From positions 3,720,001 through 3,784,000 of the forward strand of contig NZ_VFNP01000002.1 in NCBI RefSeq assembly GCF_006715635.1: a stretch of DNA of 64,000 bases, written 5' to 3'. Below, piece after piece: positions 54,408-62,803 of the stretch (its first letter is position 1; every line of letters starts with the position of its first letter). This DNA is from Streptomyces sp. SLBN-118. GTDB taxonomy: Bacteria; Actinomycetota; Actinomycetes; Streptomycetales; Streptomycetaceae. The notes below the pieces were generated by a model that was not told the DNA's origin, made no database searches, and saw nothing but the letters and a program-made list of their open reading frames with translations. The position numbers and the translations under genes are program-made.

Positions 54408-55748
54408 TCAGCCCGCCGGACTCAGCTCGGCCGAGGCGTAGGGCCGGAAGGACTCCAGCGCCGGTATGTGCGGGGCGAGATGCGCCGAGTCGCGGCAGGT
54501 AGCCGCGGCATCGGCGAGGGAAAGGTACGGCGTACGAATGCGGGACCAGCCGCCGGACGAGTCGCCGACGACCGCGACCCCAGGCACTTCGGGAGCGATG
54601 GCGGAAGCGACGTACACCGCCTCAGGAGCGATGTCGCCCAGCGCCATCTTGGCCGACGCCTCGTCGTTCACGCGGTGGCAGACGCGGCCAGTGAGCTGGG
54701 CCCGGAGCATGGTCGCCCCCTTGCCCAGTTCGGCCCCGAAGCGCTGTCCGCAGACCTCCAAGTAGATGCCCGCGGCCCGTCCGAGCTGGGCGAGGCGGAT
54801 GAGCTGGGTGACCATCTCGTCGCGCCGTTCCTCGTCCTTGCGGGTGGCGACGAGGAACAGTTCCGCGACCTCGTCGACGAAGAGCACGATCGGGGCCGGT
54901 CGTTCGTCGTCAGGCAAGCCCCATATGTCGGAGGTGATCTCCTCGTCCCGGACGCCGGGCGGGACGCTCTGCCGGGCCCGGATCAGGTCGTAGCGGTCCT
55001 CCATTTCCTGTACGAGTACGGGCAGCAGCTCGGCGGCCTGCTCCGGGTCCGTGGCCAGAGCCGAAAGCCGGGGCGCGAAGGGAGCGAGCTCCACACCGCG
55101 CTTGCAGTCGATGCCGACGAGCGCCACGGGCTGAGCCGCCAGCGCCGTCAGCAGGTTGCGAAGGAACATGGACTTCCCCGAGAGCGTGGCTCCGAGGACG
55201 AGTTGGTGAGGTATCGCCCGATAGTCGCGTACGAACGGCGTCGCGTCCTCCCGAAGGGCCACTGGCACGGCGAGAAGGTCCGTGTCTGCGCGACGCGGCA
55301 TCTTCACGTCCCGCAGGACATCGAAGCCGACGAGCCGCAGTTCGACGACGCCCGGCTTGATGCTCCGGACGTGCACGGCGTGAACGCCCCAGGCGTGCCG
55401 AAGCCGTTCGCACGAGGCAGCCACGTCGGCCGGTTCCTGACCGGGGGCGAGACGGAGCCGTACCCGGAGCCCCGTCGCGGTCGGGCGGACCAGACCGCGA
55501 CGGGGAGGGACCGGGCGTACTTCGCGGCGAGTGGTCGCCCTGACGGCCAGCGCCCGCAGACGGGACGGCGGAACCGTGAGCCCGCACGCATCCATGGTGG
55601 AGCCGTACGAGACCAGCAGCCGGGCCGTCGAGAGGGGCAGGCCGACCATGGACCAGTAGACCGCGGGGTGAGCCTTGCGGGCGTAGGCCACCCCTCCAAC
55701 GGCGGTGAGTGTTCCCCCGAGTTCGGCGAGCGTCACCAGGTCAGCCAC
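54408..55748 (-). CDS. FtsK/SpoIIIE-like DNA transfer ATPase (TraSA type)
   Basis: The protein has 446 residues from GTG 55748 with AGGAGG. One hydrophobic segment near the N-terminus probably anchors it. HQLVLGATLSGKSMFLRNLL is Walker A and PIVLFVDEVAELFLV is Walker B. AQLGRAAGIYLEVCGQRFGAELGKG contains the FtsK-like sensor region. In AICEs this single hexameric translocase moves double-stranded DNA between mycelia, with no relaxase. It is the key conjugation gene. Confidence 0.92.
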   Translation of the reverse strand: MADLVTLAELGGTLTAVGGVAYARKAHPAVYWSMVGLPLSTARLLVSYGSTMDACGLTVPPSRLRALAVRATTRREVRPVPPRRGLVRPTATGLRVRLRLAPGQEPADVAASCERLRHAWGVHAVHVRSIKPGVVELRLVGFDVLRDVKMPRRADTDLLAVPVALREDATPFVRDYRAIPHQLVLGATLSGKSMFLRNLLTALAAQPVALVGIDCKRGVELAPFAPRLSALATDPEQAAELLPVLVQEMEDRYDLIRARQSVPPGVRDEEITSDIWGLPDDERPAPIVLFVDEVAELFLVATRKDEERRDEMVTQLIRLAQLGRAAGIYLEVCGQRFGAELGKGATMLRAQLTGRVCHRVNDEASAKMALGDIAPEAVYVASAIAPEVPGVAVVGDSSGGWSRIRTPYLSLADAAATCRDSAHLAPHIPALESFRPYASAELSPAG

Positions 55749-55752
55749 GGGA

Positions 55753-56103
55753 TCAGACCTCCTGCCCGGCCTGGAACGCGCCGGGAGCGATGGCAGCCGC
55801 ACGGAAGGCGATGCCATGTCGTGCTTGACCGTTGAAGACGCTCTCCCACGGGCGGGCGACCAGTCCCGGGAGCGAGACGGGCGCGCCGACGGCGAGTCCG
55901 TCTGTGACGCCGCTCTGCGGAACGGTCACCGCGATCAGTGAGGACTCCCCCTGATCGATGTAGACGACGCCGATCGTCATCAGAGCCTCGCCGGTCACTG
56001 CGTCCTTGGCGATCTCACCGGTCTGCCGGTCGCGCAGCTTCGGCGCCGGAGCCTCGGTCATCAGGATCGTTGCCGCCGAGGCGTCGATTCGCATCACACG
56101 CAC
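55753..56103 (-). CDS. SCO3933-type AICE protein
   Basis: A 116-residue protein from GTG 56103, with AAAGGAG upstream. LRDRQTGEIAKDAVTGEALMTIGVVYIDQGE and VTVPQSGVTDGLAVGAPVSLPGLVARPWE are typical of the family named SCO3933 regulatory protein, next to traSA in many AICEs. The fold may be OB-like. Two KorSA-type operator repeats lie 41-93 bp before its start, so transcription of this gene and the downstream transfer genes is probably repressed by the neighbouring GntR protein. Confidence 0.75.
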   Translation of the reverse strand: MRVMRIDASAATILMTEAPAPKLRDRQTGEIAKDAVTGEALMTIGVVYIDQGESSLIAVTVPQSGVTDGLAVGAPVSLPGLVARPWESVFNGQARHGIAFRAAAIAPGAFQAGQEV

Positions 56104-56143
56104 TGAAATTTCTCCTTTGTGTAGACACCCGCCAGGACCTGAC

Positions 56144-56196
56144 AGGTTGACTTAGCAAGTTCGAAGTTAGGGATGCCAGGTTGACTTGTCAAGTGA
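56144..56196. promoter_or_regulatory. Two KorSA-type operator repeats before the transfer operon
   Basis: CAGGTTGACTTAGCAAGTT (56143-56161) and CAGGTTGACTTGTCAAGTGA (56177-56196) are direct copies, each with an internal ACTTg/aNCAAGT dyad. A third half-match AAGTGACTT follows at 56200. They sit between the GntR gene and the divergently controlled leftward operon start. Confidence 0.75.
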
Positions 56197-56232
56197 TTCA
56201 AGTGACTTACTGGATGGATCAGTTGGGAGATC

Positions 56233-56961
56233 TCAGCCGAGCCGGTACGTGTCTTCGAGTTCCTGCCGGTCAGCCGGCAGCAGGACATCGGTCACCTGGA
56301 GGGCCTGCCCGGACGCATCGAAGGCCACGACGAGAACGCTGAGCAGCGCTTCACCGGCGGCCATGCCGAGGAGGCTCCCCTCGCCCTTGGTCGCCAGCCG
56401 AGGGGAAACGCGCTCTGTCACGTGATCGAAGCGCACGCGTTTGCGCGACTCCAGGTGCTCGCGGAGCCCGCCCTGAACGGGTGCGGGACCTGCAAGGTCC
56501 GTGCCGTCGACCAGACTTGCGGGGAAGTAAGACGAGGCCAGCTCGACCGGTTCGCCCTCGTCCTCGATCAGCAGTCGCCGCACGAGGACCTTGGCCCGCT
56601 TGGGTACGCCGAGTAGCGAAGCCACGCGCGGCGGCACGGGTACTTCTTCAACCTCGACCAGGCGGCCCGCGGCTCTGGACTCGTCGCGCTCCAGCGCTTC
56701 GCGTCCACGTCGGTCCTTCTGTTCCGCCGCTTCCGGTCGGCCGCGGACGATGGTGCCGTATCCCTGTCGGGACTCAAGCCAGCCATCCCGCTTGAGGAGT
56801 TCAAGCGCCCGGACGACTGTCGGGCGGGACATGCCGAAGGCCTGAACGAGCTGGTTCTCACTAGGGACCAGGGTGCCGGGCGGGTACGTTCCGTCCTCGA
56901 TCCGACCTTGAAGCGTTTGAGCCAGCCGCACGTACTTGGGTGCAGCCACTTCGTACGCCAT
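56233..56961 (-). CDS. KorSA-like GntR/HutC family repressor
   Basis: The protein has 242 residues. The first 75 form the GntR winged helix (PKYVRLAQTLQGRIEDG, SENQLVQAFGMSRPTVVRAL, GYGTIV). The UTRA/HutC ligand domain follows (VPPRVASLLGVPKRAKVLVRRLL ... VELASSYFP ... LLPADRQELEDTYRL). Position and family match KorSA, which represses replication-transfer genes of pSAM2. Operator-like repeats occur both before its own start and at the next operon. The effector is unknown. Confidence 0.85.
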   Translation of the reverse strand: MAYEVAAPKYVRLAQTLQGRIEDGTYPPGTLVPSENQLVQAFGMSRPTVVRALELLKRDGWLESRQGYGTIVRGRPEAAEQKDRRGREALERDESRAAGRLVEVEEVPVPPRVASLLGVPKRAKVLVRRLLIEDEGEPVELASSYFPASLVDGTDLAGPAPVQGGLREHLESRKRVRFDHVTERVSPRLATKGEGSLLGMAAGEALLSVLVVAFDASGQALQVTDVLLPADRQELEDTYRLG

Positions 56962-56983
56962 AGCCCCGCCTAGTCGGAATTCG

Positions 56984-56998
56984 CCAAGTCAACCTGTC
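56984..56998. promoter_or_regulatory. Third KorSA-type operator, upstream of the repressor gene
   Basis: CCAAGTCAACCTGTC is the reverse complement of the GACAGGTTGACTT core at 56141-56153. It lies 23 bp before the GntR start codon, consistent with autorepression. A small CCTACT/AGTAGG hairpin follows at 57005-57022. Confidence 0.7.
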
Positions 56999-57068
56999 AA
57001 CCAACCTACTCATTTCAGTAGGTGGTAGCCACCCATGGCACAGAACTCCCGCGGAATCCGGTCACGGC

Positions 57069-57512
57069 TCAGCGCTTCCACGCACCGTCGACCTGGAACG
57101 ACACCAAGGTCCCGCCGAAGGGGCTCGGCCCGGCGCTCCACGAGTCCGACAGTTCGTTGACCAGGCAGAGTCCACGCCCGTGCGCCTCGTCTGCGGTCGG
57201 CTGCCGCATCCAGACGTGCGCCGGGAATCCGGGATTGTGTACGTCGACCCGCAGGGCCTCCTTCACGCGCCACCACTCGACGCGCACCCGCCACTCGTCC
57301 TCCGCCTCCCCGTAAAGGATCGCGTTGGTGACAAGCTCGGAGATCATCAAGACGCAGTCGTCGAGCGAGCACGACAGGTCGTAGGGCTCCAGGAATTTCC
57401 GGAACCATCGGCGGGCCCGGGCTACCGATTCGGGTTCCGGGTAGAGGGTCATGCGACCGATCGAGACCGGGCCGGAGCCCGTTTCGTCGCGCCGGCCATC
57501 GGCATCAGTCAT
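57069..57512 (-). CDS. Anti-sigma-factor-like serine kinase (HATPase_c, RsbW type)
   Basis: The protein has 147 residues. CVLMISELVTNAILYGEAEDEW holds the N box (SELVTNA) and VDVHNPGFP is the D/G1 region; HGRGLCLVNELSD is the G2 box of the GHKL ATPase fold. Streptomycetes carry dozens of such RsbW-like proteins that regulate sigma factors or other partners. None of the partners is encoded adjacent. It overlaps the zinc-finger-like gene by four bases (ATGA) and lies in the AICE accessory part. Confidence 0.85.
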   Translation of the reverse strand: MTDADGRRDETGSGPVSIGRMTLYPEPESVARARRWFRKFLEPYDLSCSLDDCVLMISELVTNAILYGEAEDEWRVRVEWWRVKEALRVDVHNPGFPAHVWMRQPTADEAHGRGLCLVNELSDSWSAGPSPFGGTLVSFQVDGAWKR

Positions 57513-57706
57513 GCGCTCCGCTGCTCCCTACCGGTGCCGTCGCAGTCGAGACAGCGCCGCTTGGACGTAGTGCGCGGGCGACCGTCAGCCGCGGAGGCCG
57601 CCAAGGCCGAACGGGAACCTACGCGCTTCCAGCCCTGACCCCGGCAACCCACGCATGGCGCATGCGCGTTGCGCGCTAACCCTGCGCCGTCTTTGATCAC
57701 GTCCAC
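57509..57706 (-). CDS. Small DnaJ-type zinc-finger-like protein
   Basis: A 65-residue protein from GTG 57706, with GGAAGGGGG before it. CVGCRGQG and CLDCDGTG are two CxxCxGxG motifs, as in DnaJ zinc fingers, spaced by a basic linker (SKRR). It ends within the ATG of the anti-sigma-like gene, so the two are coupled. Operators of the second GntR regulator lie directly upstream. Function unknown; a redox or RNA/protein-binding role is possible. Confidence 0.65.
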   Translation of the reverse strand: MDVIKDGAGLARNAHAPCVGCRGQGWKRVGSRSALAASAADGRPRTTSKRRCLDCDGTGREQRSA

Positions 57707-57714
57707 GCCCCCTT

Positions 57715-57760
57715 CCAGTAAGTGGCCTTAGCCACTTACTGGATAGTGGCATTGGCCACT
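57715..57760. promoter_or_regulatory. Operator pair of the second GntR regulator
   Basis: CCAGTAAGTGGC (57715-57726) and GCCACTTACTGG (57731-57742) are a perfect 12-bp inverted repeat around CTTA. A second site AGTGGC-ATTG-GCCACT follows at 57745-57760. They lie 9 bp before the start of the zinc-finger-like gene. Confidence 0.75.
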
Positions 57761-57799
57761 TGAGACGCGCAAGTGGTTCGCAGCCAGAGCCACGGCTTT

Positions 57800-58540
57800 C
57801 TACGTGATCGGGTAGCCCTGTTCGAAGGCCCAACGCCCAGGCGGGTAGGTCGCTTCGGCGAACTCCAGCGGACGATCCTGCATGTCAAACACCACGTGGT
57901 GAACGATCAACACAGGTGAGTCAGCAGGCAACTGGAGGTCAGCAGCCTCCTCGCCGGTGGCGGCTCGCGCACACATCCGGTCCTCGGCGTAGCTCCCTTG
58001 ACGTCCCGTCATGCTCTCGACGTACATCAACGTGCCTTCCCGGATCCGGTCAGGCTCCAGGAGCTTGGGCGCCCGCTCACCGACCGCGGCGGCGAACCAC
58101 GAGGTAGAAAGCGTGATCGGCCCGGACTCATTGTTGGTCACCCGTCGGCGGTGCACGGCACGACTGCCGGGTGCAAGGTTCAGCGCCTCGGCGACGTAGT
58201 CGGGGGCGTCCAGCCAGCCCGCCGATGTGATCACCGCGTACTCGCCGGGCGTGTAGATCAGGCCCGTTTGCTTGGCTCGCCCGTACAACTCACGTGCACG
58301 CCGGTTCACTTGCAGGCCACGGACGTACGTCCCTGATCCCTGCCGCTTCTCGACGAGGCCCTGATGGCTCAGCGCTTCCAGCGACCGGGCGGCGGTCGGC
58401 CGCGACACGTTCCAATCGGCCGCCAGCTGCCTCTCCGACGGAACCTCATCCCCCGGCCGCAAGTCTCCGCGCAAGATCTGATCGCGGATGTGATGCGCGA
58501 TCTGCAGGTACTTGGGCTGGGTCTCTTCAATCTGCGGCAT
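57800..58540 (-). CDS. Second GntR/HutC family regulator
   Basis: The protein has 246 residues. PKYLQIAHHIRDQILRGDL, SERQLAADWNVSRPTAARSL and GSGTYV make up the winged helix. The UTRA domain (LNLAPGSRAVHRRRV ... LSTSWFAAAV ... ADSPVLIVHHVVFD ... EFAEATYPPGRW) fills the rest. It differs strongly from the KorSA-like protein and has its own AGTGGC/GCCACT operators in front of itself and of the zinc-finger-like gene. It probably controls cargo expression; the ligand is unknown. Confidence 0.85.
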   Translation of the reverse strand: MPQIEETQPKYLQIAHHIRDQILRGDLRPGDEVPSERQLAADWNVSRPTAARSLEALSHQGLVEKRQGSGTYVRGLQVNRRARELYGRAKQTGLIYTPGEYAVITSAGWLDAPDYVAEALNLAPGSRAVHRRRVTNNESGPITLSTSWFAAAVGERAPKLLEPDRIREGTLMYVESMTGRQGSYAEDRMCARAATGEEAADLQLPADSPVLIVHHVVFDMQDRPLEFAEATYPPGRWAFEQGYPIT

Positions 58541-58551
58541 CCGAGCCCCTT

Positions 58552-58585
58552 CCCTAAGTGGCTATGACCTCTAGCCACTATAGGG
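58552..58585. promoter_or_regulatory. Shared operator between GntR and the DUF1152 gene
   Basis: CCCTAAGTGGCTA and TAGCCACTaTAGGG form an inverted repeat with a seven-base spacer (TGACCTC) and one bulged base. The core AGTGGC/GCCACT equals that of the sites at 57715-57760. It occupies the 54-bp gap between the divergent starts at 58540 and 58595. Confidence 0.75.
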
Positions 58586-58594
58586 TGAGTGGCC

Positions 58595-59716
58595 ATGCCG
58601 CCTACCCGTACGCTGACGCGGGTGACGCGCTTGATCGTGGCAGCAGGTGGAGGGGGCGACGCAGTCGCCGCCTCAATGCTCGACGCCGCCCTGTACGGCG
58701 ACGAAGGCCCAGCAGTGGTCTTCACATACGCGTGGGACCGCCTCCTGGTCGACCCCGTCCCAGGCCCACGAGGCCCAGCGAGCTTCACCGGCCTGCACCC
58801 CCTGACCAGAAGCGTCCAGGCGGTACCCGGCGATGCCCGTCCGGTAGCTCCGGCAGGCTCGACCCTCCCGCGACTCGCTGCGGAGCTCCCGCAGACCTTC
58901 GCCCTGATCGACCCGCACCACGGTGCCGAAGGCATCACACGCCAGCTCGAAGAACTCATCCAGCACCTCGAGCCCGAGTCCATCGACCTCCTGGACGTCG
59001 GGGGCGACATCCTCGCCCGCGGCGACGAGCCGACATTGCGCAGCCCACTCGCCGACGCCCTCACGCTCGCGGCCTGTTGCCAAGTCAACGCGCCCGTAAG
59101 GCTCCTGGTCGCAGGCCCCGGCCTCGATGGCGAGATCCCCGCCGAGGACCTGCGCGACCGCATGGGCCCAACTCTGCTGACCCTCACGGCCGAACACGTC
59201 GAGCCGGTCAGCTCGGTCCTCGAATGGCACCCCTCGGAAGCAACGGCCATGCTCGCCGCCGCCGCCCAAGGAGTCCGCGGTCTCTGCGAAATCCGGGACG
59301 CCGGCCTCCCGGTCCCCCTCACCAACGAGGGCCCCACCATCCACGAAGCCGACTTGGACGACGCCCTCAACCGCAACGAGCTGGCCCGCGCCATCCTCGC
59401 CACCGAAACCCTCGACGAAGTCGAGCAGCACAGCCGCGAAATCTGCGGCTACTCCGAAATCGACTACGAACGCAACAAGGCCAGTTGGCTCGGCACCCAG
59501 CCAGAGCAGAAACTCGACCCCGAGACGACGCTCGGCCGACTCCACCAGTTCGAGGCCCAGGCCCGTGCCCGGGGAGTCACCCACACGACATTCCGCCGCC
59601 TCACCGAAGCCCTCGACCTCAACGGCAAACAGCGCCAAGACCTCAGAGCCCTCCTGCTCAGCAGCCGCCCGGAGCAGTACCAAGCCCCGCTCTGGCACAT
59701 CCCACACATCGCCTGA
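58595..59716 (+). CDS. DUF1152 family protein (AICE cargo)
   Basis: The protein has 373 residues from ATG 58595; GTG 58589 is an alternative. RLIVAAGGGGDAVAASMLDAAL near the N-terminus and IDLLDVGGDILARGDEPTLRSPLAD match DUF1152. The GGGGDAV turn resembles a nucleotide-binding loop. ATAMLAAAAQGVRGLCEIRDAG is also typical. The family's reaction is unknown. It is divergent from the second GntR gene and shares its operator, so its expression is probably tied to that regulator. Confidence 0.8.
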   Translation: MPPTRTLTRVTRLIVAAGGGGDAVAASMLDAALYGDEGPAVVFTYAWDRLLVDPVPGPRGPASFTGLHPLTRSVQAVPGDARPVAPAGSTLPRLAAELPQTFALIDPHHGAEGITRQLEELIQHLEPESIDLLDVGGDILARGDEPTLRSPLADALTLAACCQVNAPVRLLVAGPGLDGEIPAEDLRDRMGPTLLTLTAEHVEPVSSVLEWHPSEATAMLAAAAQGVRGLCEIRDAGLPVPLTNEGPTIHEADLDDALNRNELARAILATETLDEVEQHSREICGYSEIDYERNKASWLGTQPEQKLDPETTLGRLHQFEAQARARGVTHTTFRRLTEALDLNGKQRQDLRALLLSSRPEQYQAPLWHIPHIA

Positions 59717-60191
59717 GTAACAACTTTCTTCACGGGTTCAAGGCGGCTCGCTCCGCTCGCCGCGCGCTCCCCGGCTCACCGCCGGGGACACGCTCCTGTC
59801 TCCGCCCCGCTCCGTCCCCGGCTACGCCGGTCGCGCGGCTAGAGCGAGCCGTCTTGGCCGAGGAGAAAACGGCCGACATGGGCTGGGGCGGTCGGCTCCG
59901 CGGCTTTAGCCACCTCCCCGATCCGGGTCCCGCGTCGAGCAAGACCAGGGGGCCACTCGGACACATTGCGGGCAGGTGACAAGCCTGCCCGAGTTGCTGG
60001 CAAGCGTACGGCCCCCTGATCATGCTCGACCCCAAACCGGGCAGGGCACCGACCAAACCCGCTCCACCGACCAACTGCGGACGCCGCCGGCGCGAACGGC
60101 AGTGCGCTTACCACCTTCTGACGGGTCGTAGCGTCGAACAAGCCCCGTCCTGTAACTTTGCGTGGTCTTCGGTCTCAGGAAGGGTGGCAGG
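59717..60191. other. Structured 475-bp non-coding region in the AICE
   Basis: No plausible gene is seen. Several dyads are packed here: CCCCGGC/GCCGGGG (near 59771-59789), CGGCT/AGCCG, CGGGCAGG/CCTGCCCG (59969-59991), and the outer CAGGGGGCC/GGCCCCCTG (59946-60018) enclosing the previous one. Two direct copies of CACCGACCAA lie at 60047 and 60065. It could hold a transfer locus (clt), a replication site, or the promoter of the downstream operon. Confidence 0.5.
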
Positions 60192-62168
60192 GTGAGCATC
60201 AGGCGGCGGCTACCCACGATCGAGCACGTCGGGTTACAGAACTTCTCCATCTATCGGGAGCGCCCGACGCTTGAAGTGGATATTCAGCGCGGCGTGTTCT
60301 GTCTCGCAGGGGCGAACGGGCTCGGAAAATCATCCTTTCTCGCCGCCATCAATTTTGGCCTCACAGGAATCGTAGCGAATCCGGACCGTAACGCCTTCGC
60401 TTCCACTCGCAAGTTTTACACGAACAACCTCGAGTATTCGCGACACTATTTTGACGGCCGAATCGAAGAGCTAGACCGAGATGCCGCCGAAGTGAGTTTA
60501 CAATTCACCGTCGGATCACGGCAATATGAATTGACGCGAAATCTCTTCGAGCCCGAAGCGCTACGTTTCTTGCGCATCGTGAACGAAGCCGGTGAAATCC
60601 TTAGCATCGACACAGATGACGATGAATTACGTCACGAGAACTACAAGCGCCTACTGCTTGAGGATTGCCGCCTAAGCAGTTTCGATCAATTCGTATTCCT
60701 TCAACACTTCCTGCTTACGTTCGACGAGCGTCGCCATCTTCTTTTCTGGGATGAGCAGGTAACAACCCCTATGCTCTACCTCGCTTTTGGCGTTCATGCC
60801 GAAGATGCCAAGCGGGCAGATGAGCTGACCCATGCCGTAAATAGGGCAGAATCCCAGCGGCGAAACGCACAGTGGCAAGTAACAACGGCTCGTAGACGCA
60901 TGAAGGAAATGGGCGTCGCCGACATCGATGAGGCAGCATTTGAGAGCCTTGCCGAGAAGCATCAAAACTTGGTTGACCAGGTAGATGCTCATGCAAGTGA
61001 GCTCCACAGGCTTCAGCGTGAGGCAGCAGATGCACGACTCGACCTTGCCAACGTGAGTGCCGAGTACCAGGCTCTGAGGCATCAGTACGACAAAGTCTTC
61101 TCTCAGCGGCTGAAAAGCCATTCAGCTCCGCGCCTCCATCCATTGGTAGTGGAGGCACTGCAATCCAACAGGTGCGGCGTATGCGGAACTGAAGACTCCC
61201 ATATCAGCACGAGACTATCCGAAAAACTGGACAGTCACTGCTGCCCCTTCTGCGATTCCACCATTGAGCGAGAGTCGCCGACTGCAGAGTCTTTCGAATC
61301 CCTTAAACAAGTTGACACGCATCTTGCTGCAACCCGCGAGAGGCTAAAGGCCGCTCAAGCTCGTCGCGACAGACTCGATAAAGCGGTCGACGATGCACTG
61401 AAACTCCACAGCAACTCAACTCAGGCTCTGGAAGACTTTGAGAGCGCCAACGCGAAGGCGCTGCCCACTTCTGACGGCAGTATCTCCAGCTTGCTCGATC
61501 AGCGACGCCTGGCTGAAGCCGAGCGCAAGCGAGCTGCGGAGAGAAGGGATGAATGGCGTGACAAGCGAGATGCAGCCCGACGAGAACTAGAGCCGCTACA
61601 ACGCGCTTTGCGCTCTGCCTACGAAACAGCCGAGACAGAGTTTGTGCCAGCGTTCCGAGAATTGGCCCGTCAATTCCTGGGACTCGACCTCGATGTCTTC
61701 CTAGACACAGCAGACAAGACCCGCTTCGTGCTTGGGCTTGAAGTACAGGGAACGCGTCGCCGTGCCACAACCGCCCTTTCGGAAAGCCAGCGATTCTTCA
61801 TCGACATAGCACTGCGAATGGCCCTAATTCAACAGATGACAGAGCCTGGCGAGTCAGTCACTAGCTACATAGATACCCCCGAGGGCTCACTAGACATCGC
61901 CTATGAGGCACGCGCCGGCGCGATGTTTGGCAAGTTCGTCCTTTCCGGCAAAAACATGATCATGACCGCGAACATCAATGCTAATCAGCTACTTCTGCGA
62001 CTGGCTGAAGTTTGCAGGTCAGAGCATATGGAGCTTGTAAGGATGACCGACTGGTCAGCCTTGAGTGAAGTCCAGGCAAGCGAGGAAGCTCTCTTTGACG
62101 AAGCCTACTCGCGGGTTGAAGCGATTCTTTCCAGTGCCGAAGACCAGCAGGGCACGGTGCAACTGTGA
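60192..62168 (+). CDS. SMC/RecF-like ATPase of a putative three-component conflict system
   Basis: The protein has 658 residues from GTG 60192 (AGGAAGG upstream). It opens with the RecF/Rad50-type start and Walker A GANGLGKS (40-47, K46). Two coiled-coil-like segments (about 205-310 and 365-485) flank a zinc-binding insert with C328-C331 and C350/C351-C354. LSESQRFFIDIAL (529-541) is the ABC signature, and SYIDTPEGSLD (558-568) is Walker B, D561 followed by E564. The geometry is that of a short Rad50/RecF ATPase that would dimerise on DNA. Its stop overlaps the next gene by GTGA. Base composition is clearly lower in GC than the AICE backbone. Confidence 0.88.
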   Translation: MSIRRRLPTIEHVGLQNFSIYRERPTLEVDIQRGVFCLAGANGLGKSSFLAAINFGLTGIVANPDRNAFASTRKFYTNNLEYSRHYFDGRIEELDRDAAEVSLQFTVGSRQYELTRNLFEPEALRFLRIVNEAGEILSIDTDDDELRHENYKRLLLEDCRLSSFDQFVFLQHFLLTFDERRHLLFWDEQVTTPMLYLAFGVHAEDAKRADELTHAVNRAESQRRNAQWQVTTARRRMKEMGVADIDEAAFESLAEKHQNLVDQVDAHASELHRLQREAADARLDLANVSAEYQALRHQYDKVFSQRLKSHSAPRLHPLVVEALQSNRCGVCGTEDSHISTRLSEKLDSHCCPFCDSTIERESPTAESFESLKQVDTHLAATRERLKAAQARRDRLDKAVDDALKLHSNSTQALEDFESANAKALPTSDGSISSLLDQRRLAEAERKRAAERRDEWRDKRDAARRELEPLQRALRSAYETAETEFVPAFRELARQFLGLDLDVFLDTADKTRFVLGLEVQGTRRRATTALSESQRFFIDIALRMALIQQMTEPGESVTSYIDTPEGSLDIAYEARAGAMFGKFVLSGKNMIMTANINANQLLLRLAEVCRSEHMELVRMTDWSALSEVQASEEALFDEAYSRVEAILSSAEDQQGTVQL

Positions 62169-62794
62169 CATTGAGCCCTGACGCTGTATTTGACACACTC
62201 ACCGTCAGCAAGGAGTTATCCGTCGTGTCGGGCGGAGCGACCGAGGGCGAGATTAGCCTCTTTGCTTACCTTTCGTGCCTTCTCTCGGTCTACGAGGGAA
62301 ACCCGCCAAGCGAATGGGGTTACCAGTTCTCAGCAACGCACTCTGCTGCTCCTTATAGCGAATCGCTTTCGTCAGCTGTCGACGAACTCAAAATTTCCTC
62401 CCTACTCGTAACGAGTTCTTCCGGCCTGCAACTGTCCGACGCCGGACTCGACGAGTGGCAACAATACGCTTCACTGGGGCGATTTCAGGCCCGCATGCCG
62501 TACCTCACGGGGGCTTGCGGAAGTACCCTGATAATTCCTCTCCCAGCAGTGGGTGAATCGATCAACGCTGAGCCTTCATTGCGCCGGGCTTTGGAGCTAT
62601 CGAGTAAGCGTGAACTCCTTGGCGAAGGTGGTCGCGAGACTCTGATGGAGCATTTCCGGGCAGTATCCCAAGCTGTGCCTGAGGCTGACGACCTCATGAT
62701 TCCGGCTGTCGTTTGGCTCGAGTATCTCTCAACCACACTCGACGGCGCTGGGCAGCTCCGCCCGTCTGACGAAGCCGACAACTGGGCCGTATAG
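62165..62794 (+). CDS. Middle component, unrecognised 209-residue protein
   Basis: The GTG at 62165 overlaps the ATPase stop, so it is translationally coupled. I recognise no domain. SGGATEGEISLFAYLSCLLSVYEG and the second segment SLGRFQARMPYLTGACGSTLIIPLP look globular; the C-terminus is acidic. In ABC-three-component systems the second gene codes for a small middle protein that links ATPase and effector; the position and size here fit, but homology is not demonstrated. Codon use is less GC-biased than in the host genes. Confidence 0.65.
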   Translation: MTLSPDAVFDTLTVSKELSVVSGGATEGEISLFAYLSCLLSVYEGNPPSEWGYQFSATHSAAPYSESLSSAVDELKISSLLVTSSSGLQLSDAGLDEWQQYASLGRFQARMPYLTGACGSTLIIPLPAVGESINAEPSLRRALELSSKRELLGEGGRETLMEHFRAVSQAVPEADDLMIPAVVWLEYLSTTLDGAGQLRPSDEADNWAV

Positions 62795-62803
62795 GGGGAA
62801 TCG

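Noticed and set aside
54249-55835. A 528-codon + strand frame over the TraSA-like gene
   Set aside because: Antisense shadow; the minus strand has Walker A and B and matches its family.
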